From NCBI GenBank assembly GCA_905221605.1, contig CAJNDS010002183.1:243501-307500 (forward strand): a DNA stretch of 64,000 nt. The letters are read 5' to 3'. The first letter of the stretch is position 1. The number at the start of each line of letters is the position of its first letter. This document shows positions 45,779-54,400 of the stretch, one piece after another. The notes beneath the pieces are model-generated. The model did no database searches. It was not told the origin of the DNA and was given only the letters and a program-made list of their open reading frames with translations. This stretch comes from Symbiodinium natans. Its lineage: Eukaryota > Sar > Dinophyceae > Suessiales > Symbiodiniaceae. Both the position numbers and the translations under genes were made by a program.

Positions 45779-46256
45779 ACACACTACCAATCAAGGGTTC
45801 AAAAAGACAAGACAAACAAACCCCGGAACTTGAAGCCCTAGAGCCCCTTTGCCCTTAGCTGCGGTAAGCCATTGAAGCCTTAAGAGTCGGGCCTTAAAGC
45901 CTTAAGAGTTGGGCCTTAAAGCCTTAAGAGTTGGGCCTTAAAGCCTTAAAGCCTTAAGCCTGGAGGCTCTGAGCTCTAGAGCCCTTTGCCCTTATCCCTG
46001 GACCAGGGTTCAGGGCTTCTAGTTTCGATTCAGACTGAGAGCTTACATCAGGGTTTCGGGTCTAGGGTTTAGGGTTTAGGGTTTTGGGTTTGAGTTTAGG
46101 GTTTAGGGTTTGAGGGGGGGGGGGGGGGGGCATTGCATTAAAGGATGGGGGGGGGGGAGGGGGGATTATTATTCTGAGGTCAACCTCAAACCCTTCAACC
46201 CTCTTAACCCCCGCAAACCCTATGAGCCCTATGCACCCTCTCTATAAGCCTCCCAG

Positions 46257-46337
46257 CACCTGCTGACCCAGACCGTGCAACAGCCCTCGTGGAACCACAA
46301 CTTCCAGTACTGGAGAACGAGGCCGCAGAGTCGCGGG
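46257..46337 (+). CDS. Possible C2-domain exon
   Basis: The acceptor is AAGCCTCCCAG and the donor GTAAGCG. 27 codons read HLLTQTVQQPSWNHNFQYWR then TRPQSRG. T-x-x-x-x-x-P-x-WN-x-x-F-x-(F/Y) is the strand-4 signature of C2 domains, which bind lipids and Ca2+. Only this blade is visible, so the domain call is tentative. Confidence 0.6.
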
Positions 46338-46659
46338 GTAAGCGATTGGGGCTAAGGCTTCCACAAGAAAAGAGAATCCTGAAAGGGATGTTTGTAAGTG
46401 GCGGTTGCTTTGGTAGACTTTTCTCCCTAAAGTCTTAGGAAACCCTAAACCTTAAAGCCTAAACCCTAGTTAAACCCTAAACCATGCGGTGTTTTTCTCG
46501 GGTGGCAGGTTCGCTTGGGGCATGCCAGTATAATGTGAGGGTTTAGGCGGTTTCGGGTATTGTTTTTGTTTTCCTTGTTTTTTTGGGGTAGGTTTGTTCC
46601 TGGGGCTCCGGGTTCATAGTCGGGAGAAGTGCCCATATAGCATGCGCCAGTTGATCCAG

Positions 46660-46723
46660 ATTTCGCGGGGCTTACCTCCAAGGAAAGAACGCTTTTATCT
46701 ATTGCGAGTGGGAATTACCTGAA
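46660..46723 (+). CDS. Possible C2-domain exon
   Basis: The acceptor is GTTGATCCAG and the donor GCTAGACC (GC type). One frame reads FRGAYLQGKNAFIYCEWELP then E, like the L-x-GK-x-x-x-Y-x-x-V start of a C2 domain. Another frame (FAGLTSKERTLLSIASGNYL) is also open. The copia retrotransposon begins 10 bp downstream. Confidence 0.45.
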
Positions 46724-46728
46724 GCTAG

Positions 46729-46733
46729 ACCCT
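46729..46733. repeat. Target-site duplication ACCCT (left)
   Basis: Matches ACCCT at 57131-57135. Removing the element plus one copy restores CTAGACCCTAAACCC, an ordinary intron start. Confidence 0.85.
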
Positions 46734-46984
46734 CTCGCGTGGGCAGGAAGCTCCACAGCGGGGTTACGCAGGGCTCTTTTTGTCACCAGGCAGCAACAAC
46801 ACAACAAAAGACCAGAAAAGACATGTTCTGATAGGAGTCTGTGTCCTATAACGTCTATGCTCATACTGTACACTATACATATGCGATTTCTAAAAAGAGA
46901 ACTTGCTGGTGGCCTGGGCCCCTGTAGACCTTGGGCCACGTGATAGCAGCATAACTCTGAACATGAACTCTTTGTGCACTCGCG
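46734..46984 (-). repeat. 3' LTR
   Basis: 251 bp, matching 56880-57130 with no difference found by eye. On the plus strand it starts CTCGCGTGGGCAGG and ends TGTGCACTCGCG. CTCGCG occurs at both of its ends. The boundary is fixed by the duplication outside and by the polypurine tract inside. Confidence 0.95.
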
Positions 46985-46993
46985 CTCCCCCTT
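46985..46993 (-). promoter_or_regulatory. Polypurine tract
   Basis: AAGGGGGAG on the element strand, directly next to the 3' LTR. This is the expected primer for plus-strand synthesis. Confidence 0.8.
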
Positions 46994-47323
46994 GGTGACG
47001 CGTCACCAACTGTATGACGGGAGGCAAAGCATCATCATTCGAAATGTCGAATAGGGCTCTCACTGGATCCTGCGGCCTGGGACGCTTTCCCGGCAGGGTC
47101 AAGTGTAGCCTCTTTGAAGCAAAATGCTTCGTCGAAGATGGCTTCAGTATGCCTCAGTCCGGCCTGGAGTGTTTCCCCGGCATGGATGAAGCAAAAACTC
47201 ATCTACCATGTTGGGTAAAGGCGTCGCACATCGACCTCGAGTTCAGTGCGACCACGCCACTCGTGTTCATGGTACCGGCGAGCAGCTTCTGGGTTTCGCC
47301 AGTTGTCATCATAATACTGTCGC

Positions 47324-50300
47324 TCACCAGCTGCATATATGGCTAGCGTCCTCCTGCGGCCTGTGAGTGCTCCCAGAGGAACGGGCAACCTGGTCTGCGC
47401 TGGGTCGAAGCGACGAACTCTCACGACAGCGTGCCAGCGTACTAAGCCTCTCTGCATCGTACTGAAAGAAGTCCTGTCGAAACTCTGGCGGCGGTGCCTG
47501 GAAAAGTGTGGATAGATCTCCACCCCACGATGTCCTCGTCAGCCGCATTTCCCTCATAGTTGGCTGCAGCGTGGGGGCGGGCCAGCCGACCCTGAGGATA
47601 TAGGGCGGATCAGGTGGATGATTGAGCCGTAGGGGCCTTGCTTGGAAGGGGCCTCCAGGCTGGGCGATTATGTCTCCGTGAACGGGCTCAGGCGGGTTCG
47701 CAGGCGCGTCTGCTGGGCCTGGCATAAACACCTGAACTTCATCATCAGCAAAGGCAAATGTGATAGGGCGGCCTTGAGGCTCTACATCAGGCTCCTGCTG
47801 CGCTACAGGTCTTGGGGGGCTTCGCCTCAAGCCTTCTTCAGGGCTCATTGCGGGAACGGGATCCCTAACACGAGCAACGGGGGCCTCGTCAGGATCTGGG
47901 CCTTCATACTCATCTTCGGGCTGTTCAGGAATGAAAAGCTCTTCAGGTTCTGGGGCTGGGAGTCTCGGCCTGAGGAGATCCTCGGCTTGTCGAAACACTG
48001 CCCTCAAACAAGCCTTACATGCTTCCCAAACTGCAATGGACGTGATTGAGATTAGCACCGCAAACACTACAAGAGACCAGTCTTCACTACTCTGGGTCCT
48101 GTCCTGGTCCTTAGTGGCTCTGGCGTTGCACAGGCAACAGGCCAAAATGACTGCCCTTAGGCAATCCTTCACGTGCTGAACGGATTTTGCCTTAGTGGTT
48201 TCGGCAGGCGGATCCTGCGCGGACATTCCCAGCACTGCCATCAACGTCTTGATCCTCTGCGGGCCAAGTGCCTTAGTCCCTATATCAGCACCATTCTTGT
48301 CTCCACCTACATGCACGAAAACGAGCAATTTCATGTCAGACCTCTCTTTCAGGACTCTAGCCCTAATTTTTAGGTGACGGGTTCTCCAAGAAACGGTGGG
48401 GCTGTTGATCACTGTGATAGCACTCAGGTTGTCGTTTGCCACAAACACCCTTGGTTCATGCTGCCACAGTTCACGAGCAAGTCCTACATGTGCAACTGCA
48501 TAGTTACTGCCAGTAGTAGTGGAGAGAAGTTCTGCTTCGCATGAAGACTGCGTGCGAAACGGCTGCCTTGTGCTGACCCAACCAACAGTAGACCCTTCAC
48601 AGCGAAGCACGGTGCACTCATGAGACCTATCACCTCCTGGTGCATGCGACGCATCTGTGTATGCCTGCAGCACGTGCGTTCCTACAAGGTTGTGCTCATC
48701 TCTGTCCCTAGGGCCTGCAAAAACAAGACCTACCGACGGCGTCACAGACAAGTAACCTAGAACCTGCAGGGCCTGCCTAAACGTGAACTCAGGGACCTTT
48801 GTGCTCCACTGAGCAAGCTTGGAAACGGCGAAGCAAAGGTCAACCCTAGTACGAATCGACAACCGCAGCAGTTCACCTACAACTTGTTGGCACTTCCTAA
48901 TGCTTTCGGCGTTGGGGTTAGGGACGGCAACAGGGTCCTCCAGTCCTTGTGGAAGAGGCTGCACTGAAGCGACAAACTCGTTGGTGTACCTACTCAGCAA
49001 GTCCTTTGCGTAAGCGGTTTGAGTTACAACCAACCTGCCCTCCCTTGACCAGTACAGCTCTAAGCCTAAAAAGCGAACTGGATTCGACGGGTCACTTCCA
49101 ACCTTCTCTGGGTCAGAACACGCCCACTTTTCACAAACTGCCCTAATGACCCCCTCGCCAAAATCCTCTATACCTGACCCAAGAATATCGTCAACGTAGA
49201 CAGCGATCCACCCGAGCACTTCCTGGGACTGCGCAGGCACAGGAAAGTCTGGGTCCTGAACGAGAACTGTCTCAACGTCAACAACAAACCAAACGCACTC
49301 GTCAGCAAGAGACTGCGCTAGCTTCAAAAGCTTGCTTTTCCAGGGAATTTTCAGGGTACGAAGTTCAGCGTCTCTCGTGAAACCCCAGTCTCTAGGACTC
49401 TGGTCAAGACCGTAAACTGCCTTTTTCACTATGAGGAAAGTACCTACAGGCACGACTCCTTTGGGCACTAGGACGCGTGGAGGGTTCAGAACAACATACT
49501 CAGCTGGGTTCTCGCTCTCCGGCGAGTCCCGTCGGACCGCGTGAGCAGTTCCAGCGTGAGCTACTGCCTCTTGCGCACCCTCACGGTTCCTAGGCAACAG
49601 TTCTGAGTTTAGGAAAGCAGTCTTGATGTCTACTGACCAAACAGGCATTCCACGACGTGAACTATATGCTAACAACATGCGCAGGTGAGTAAGGTCAACT
49701 CCACTAGAGTAGAGGTCATGTTGCCTCTGGGCCTTTGACTCTCCTAGGCACGTACCAAGAAAGTTACCACAAGCAACTATTCGGGCTTTGAGCCTACCTT
49801 TGGGGGCCTTGATACTGCAGATAAGCTTTGAGGGAATGACAGTGACCTTCACACCCTTCGCGCTCAACTCGTCCAGCCTCTCCTGGGTCACAGGCTCAAG
49901 CGCCTCTTTGTCCTCAGTAAGGGACAGGAACTCTGCGACGACTGCCGGTCGCCACACCTCGAAGTTTTGAAGAACTTGCCAGTTCGGTACGATCTTGGTC
50001 TGCAACACCTGCTCCGGCGTGTCCTCTTGAACCGCGTTCTCATCAAGAGTTTCCGGAAAGGATGCTTCACACACGCAGACAGCAACCGCACTTTCGTCGC
50101 GCAAGCTCAAGGCACGCAACTCGCACTCCAACTCCTCACGCTTCACGAGCAGCTCAGAGAGGATGGTGCCCTCACAGGCCTCCTTTAGGCCATGCTCTTC
50201 AAAGGCTGTGATGAACTCTTGTCGCTCATGGGCGATCAGCTTGCTCACCACACTGTGCTCGTTAAGCAGCCCTTCAAGCGCCCACGCGTCACCCTCAAGC

Positions 50301-51469
50301 TCGCGCGGTTCTAAAAACAGAGCCTGCTCAACTTCTTGCTCATAGGCCCCCTCGTCACACGCTCTGTCTGGCGTGTCTTCAAGGTTAGTTGGCCGAAAAC
50401 TGTCAAAAAACAACTGCGCTTCGAACTCCTCGCACCCTACCACACAACAGCAAGGTACGCTCATGGACAGGTCTGGCTCGGCAGACACCTCACGCTCAAC
50501 GGTTGCCTCTGGCGACACCCCAGCAAAGCACACGGCGTCAAGCTTCACAAACAACTTGCTGCAAACAACACAGTCACGCTCACAGCAACTACAGGTACAT
50601 GCGGCGGCCTGCTCTTCAGCAACAGGACCTACGCCTTCACTCTCAAGCTTTTTTGGGTTTTGGATTATGCTATTTTTAAGGTTTTTGGGATTTTCAAGCT
50701 CTTTCAGAGGGGTGGCTCCCCCTTGCTGTGCAACAGCAACATTGGAAAACTGCTCTTGTGGGGGAACGTTGAACCCCAGGCTTGTCAACTCCGCACGCTC
50801 CGCTCCTTTGAGCTTATCCGGGCGGCTCACCGTGTAAGCAGAGAGCACAACTCGATGCTCTCCACACGGCCACGGCTCAGTGCAATGCCACCGGTGCGAG
50901 TTGAACTGGAACGGCTGTCCTAAGGGAAAAACTTGTCCTTGCGCAACTTGACCCGTAGGAAGCGTTTTGCAAACCGCTGGTCCACTTTGCTCATCACCAC
51001 TGACAGTTTGCACCCACAAGCCACCGCCACTAGACGGCGCTTGCACAGTAACTATGTGGTTTGGGTACAACGGATGATTGTGAACATCACGGTGCAACAC
51101 TGCCTCAGCGTCAGTACTCAAAACAACGGTAGTAAACTCAGCATGTGGCACAGCATGCCGCACAAGCTTGGTCAACAACGCTGCAACACCTGAGTAATGC
51201 TTCGTGTTCTTGGTCACGCCTGACACGCCACCATGCACAAACTGACCAAACACATGATGCTTGCCAGAGTGTAGGCGCTTGCCATTATCACGCGACGCGT
51301 CAAGGTCAGAAAGAGACAACTGAGCAACAAAGGCCAAAGCCGCATCAACATCAAACGGCGCTGTAGCAGCAAGCTCATTAGCACATTGGTCAACGGCCTG
51401 GGGTGTTCCCCGGCTTTCGCAACCAACTTTCGCAAGCACAACGGGCCGTTTGGCACTATGCCGGCGCAC
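47324..51469 (-). CDS. Copia ORF2: 2OG-oxygenase-like region, reverse transcriptase, RNase H, membrane tail
   Basis: 1381 codons. Residues ~70-220 hold LHRDVHNHP, then GGGLWV, then SHRWHCTEPW and HRVVLSAYT: an H-x-D...H...R order as in 2OG-Fe(II) dioxygenases. RT follows with VDIKTAFLN (~615), VKKAVYGLDQSPRDW (~690) and YVDD (~760). RNase H has AYTDASHAPGG (~940), a SSCEAELLS glutamate and NDNLSAI. Near 1130 a hydrophobic segment (WSLVVFAVLISITSIAVW) suggests a membrane anchor, unusual for copia. A Pro/Glu-rich tail ends the protein. The frame is -1 relative to ORF1, overlapping it by 256 bp. Confidence 0.9.
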   Translation of the reverse strand: MRRHSAKRPVVLAKVGCESRGTPQAVDQCANELAATAPFDVDAALAFVAQLSLSDLDASRDNGKRLHSGKHHVFGQFVHGGVSGVTKNTKHYSGVAALLTKLVRHAVPHAEFTTVVLSTDAEAVLHRDVHNHPLYPNHIVTVQAPSSGGGLWVQTVSGDEQSGPAVCKTLPTGQVAQGQVFPLGQPFQFNSHRWHCTEPWPCGEHRVVLSAYTVSRPDKLKGAERAELTSLGFNVPPQEQFSNVAVAQQGGATPLKELENPKNLKNSIIQNPKKLESEGVGPVAEEQAAACTCSCCERDCVVCSKLFVKLDAVCFAGVSPEATVEREVSAEPDLSMSVPCCCVVGCEEFEAQLFFDSFRPTNLEDTPDRACDEGAYEQEVEQALFLEPRELEGDAWALEGLLNEHSVVSKLIAHERQEFITAFEEHGLKEACEGTILSELLVKREELECELRALSLRDESAVAVCVCEASFPETLDENAVQEDTPEQVLQTKIVPNWQVLQNFEVWRPAVVAEFLSLTEDKEALEPVTQERLDELSAKGVKVTVIPSKLICSIKAPKGRLKARIVACGNFLGTCLGESKAQRQHDLYSSGVDLTHLRMLLAYSSRRGMPVWSVDIKTAFLNSELLPRNREGAQEAVAHAGTAHAVRRDSPESENPAEYVVLNPPRVLVPKGVVPVGTFLIVKKAVYGLDQSPRDWGFTRDAELRTLKIPWKSKLLKLAQSLADECVWFVVDVETVLVQDPDFPVPAQSQEVLGWIAVYVDDILGSGIEDFGEGVIRAVCEKWACSDPEKVGSDPSNPVRFLGLELYWSREGRLVVTQTAYAKDLLSRYTNEFVASVQPLPQGLEDPVAVPNPNAESIRKCQQVVGELLRLSIRTRVDLCFAVSKLAQWSTKVPEFTFRQALQVLGYLSVTPSVGLVFAGPRDRDEHNLVGTHVLQAYTDASHAPGGDRSHECTVLRCEGSTVGWVSTRQPFRTQSSCEAELLSTTTGSNYAVAHVGLARELWQHEPRVFVANDNLSAITVINSPTVSWRTRHLKIRARVLKERSDMKLLVFVHVGGDKNGADIGTKALGPQRIKTLMAVLGMSAQDPPAETTKAKSVQHVKDCLRAVILACCLCNARATKDQDRTQSSEDWSLVVFAVLISITSIAVWEACKACLRAVFRQAEDLLRPRLPAPEPEELFIPEQPEDEYEGPDPDEAPVARVRDPVPAMSPEEGLRRSPPRPVAQQEPDVEPQGRPITFAFADDEVQVFMPGPADAPANPPEPVHGDIIAQPGGPFQARPLRLNHPPDPPYILRVGWPAPTLQPTMREMRLTRTSWGGDLSTLFQAPPPEFRQDFFQYDAERLSTLARCRESSSLRPSADQVARSSGSTHRPQEDASHICSW

Positions 51470-54400
51470 TGGGCCTGGCAGCTCTCCCCTTCAAACGGTG
51501 GATCGTCGCCATCAGGATTGGTGGCAACTACCTGTAAGTTTGGGCTGTCGCCGCGGAACAACTTCGTCGCAAGCTTCAACATATCACCGACCAACACAAC
51601 ATAGCCATGTTTTACAAGGCTGGCGGGGCACAACACAAGACCGTCTTCGGCACGGGCCTTCCACTCTGACTGACGTCGGCGATGCCATGTCCTAGTAAGT
51701 ATCTGTGTTTTAGTGCCGTAAGGTGCCAACGTGGGCTGTGGCCATCCCAAGCGGGCAAGCGTGTCTGACCGCCACCTCGCGGCGACCGCTCTTGCGGCGC
51801 AGGCCCACTTATCGGGGGGATGTGCGTTAGCTAGCAGAATAGTACGAACCTGCTGCTTTAGTCGGCGTACGACATTTTCAACCCTGCCGTTGCTGTTGTG
51901 CTCTTGGGGCGCAGCGGCAGTGTGCAATATGCCACGCGCGTCGACGAAACGCCTAAACGGTGTCGAGATGAACTCGGACCCTGCGTCTGTATGGATTCGC
52001 GCAATCGGCAACTTCAGCACCTCAAGCTGCGCGCAAATTCGGGCGGTAGCATGTGCAACTTCGTTCGGACCTTTGGAGTCAAGGGGCTCAACAAAGACAA
52101 GCTCAACCATTTTAATGGGGCGGTTTTCGGCATCAGCTTCATCGTCCAGCTTAGCCTTATCCTCCGCACAGCGCTCGAGCAACTCACGACCTGTAGCGTG
52201 GCTGCCGCGCGCGGGGTACAACTTATCACCGAACCACTCATCTAGAGCGCGATCCTCTTCACTAGGATCTACAACTGAAGGCTCGTAGCCCTCACAATCA
52301 CTTGGGATGCTGGGCTCGTTCGGGCACTCGGCCTGAGGACCTCCCCGGCTTATGTCGAGCTCCTCACAAACCTCACCCAACACAACACTCCCCCGAAGTT
52401 CACTCGAGGCATCCGCGCCAGCATCTGGCATCAGCGAACCCTCCCCCGAACCCGGAAGCTCATGACACTTACTCCCTCGCTGACCATCGGGTCCAACTCG
52501 GGGCACTCCAGGATCGCCATCACCATCCAACCCTGGTTGATTATCGGGCTCGGCCTCAACCTCCCTAGGTTCATCTGGCTCATTTCCCAAATCCACCTGA
52601 CTAGCGCGCTCTTCATCAGGATTTGCCGGAGTTTGGGACTCTGCCAACAAGGGCCGACCACGCACGTCAACAGGAACTGTGTAAACCGCAGTCAATAGAT
52701 AACGCCTACGATGACTGAGTTCGTCCTGCGACTTTTTGTACGGACCTGGACAATCAAGCGACAATACAAAGGCCTGTGGTGCGCGGACTCGTCTATGTTG
52801 CCTTTGGGTAGCGGTCCCGATCACACAATCTCTGCATGTCCTGAAAGGTGGCCAATGTCCATTCTTTATATGTGTTTCAAAACTAATCTTGGAAAGTTTG
52901 AGTTTGGGGCTCCCCGACACAACGGCCTCAAGCTGAGCACACACAATGCGCAATGCACCTGGCGCCCACGCCGCCCATCGAGCAGACTCCCCAACAGTGG
53001 ATTGATGTGGATCACCCACTCCCTCACCCTGCCAACCCGGACCCCTCACACTCATGGCGCTCATCGGCTGCGTGGACGCCCACGTAGTTGGCTTCCTTTT
53101 AGGGTGGCCAAGCGGTCCTTGATCCCCATGAATTTGCTTTAACCCCAGCAATCGCTCAACTGCTAGGTAACTCGGAGTGGCCCACATTGAAGGGTATCCA
53201 TCTGGGGCCTCATGCTCCATGACCTCAGGGCTCAGGTACGACTGAGGGTCCTGGGGATTTTCAAACAACACCCAACATCGACTCCTGAACGTGTAGGTAC
53301 CGGCATCCCCTGCCAAGGTGCTTCCCACGCGTTTTATGCACTCATCAGCTGTCCCGTCTACCCAGGTAACTGCTCGTGATGCCAACAATGCCAACATGTA
53401 CATGCGATGCAAAAGGACATCAGATTCATACACCTGCGACTGCTGAGAGGGAGTCAAACCGGGCAAACCATGCACATGGGGGCCATCGCGAGCTCGAAGT
53501 GGGGGTGGACCTCCCTCCCGAAACCGACACCTCGAGAATGGACCACAGGGCGGACCCCCGAGCACCGCATCGACTTTCCCCGAACAAACTAACTCAAGGA
53601 GGTACCTAAACGTGAGCGGGTTCATCAGGTCTTCTTTTAGGTCGACCGACACACAAACACCTCCTGCAGCTGTCACGGCATCCTCAATCTGCCGCCGGCT
53701 CTCTCCGGCAAACAAGTTAAGAACTACCTTCCCAGCCTTTTTAAGTTTTCGCCTAAACCTACGATTCCAGACTAAGGTCTCATGTGACTGCTCTGACCAC
53801 GCTGCGACTGCGGACTTCACATCATTTGGGATTTGGGGCCACATGCGTCCTGCAGCAACATGCAAAGCCGAACCAACGTCCCCATCACCCCGCACTTCAT
53901 GAATCAACTTGTCTAAAAGCTCAATTTCAGTGTTGTGCGCTGTGCGGATTTCGAGTGTTCGTGCACACAGGTCATTGGCGAAGCTCCACATGCGATGTTG
54001 CTCAATTTCGGCGATCAACTTGTATGCCTCAGCTTCTGAAACTCGGGGGCATCCAGAAGTAGTGAAAACGTCAATCTTTCCGCGTCGTGGGTGTGCCAGC
54101 ACACACCTTCGACCTGACCAGTCTAGCCGACATCCAAGCTCGATAAGCTGTCCTAGGGAAACAATCGGCTCAGCCTCTTGGTCAGTGATAAGTGTGCCTA
54201 GTGAGTTCACCCATAACATCGCGGAACCTGATGCGAGATTCACTTCATGTCTCCTTAGGGCACTCAAGTCCTCGCCCTCAAGCTTCGGTCTAAGGCACGC
54301 GCTTGCACCGGAATCGATCAGGCCATACTTGCAACTAAGGCCCGGGCCATCCGGCACGCCCAGATGGGCTGCGTCAGATGGCTCAAAACTTGCGCGGTCG

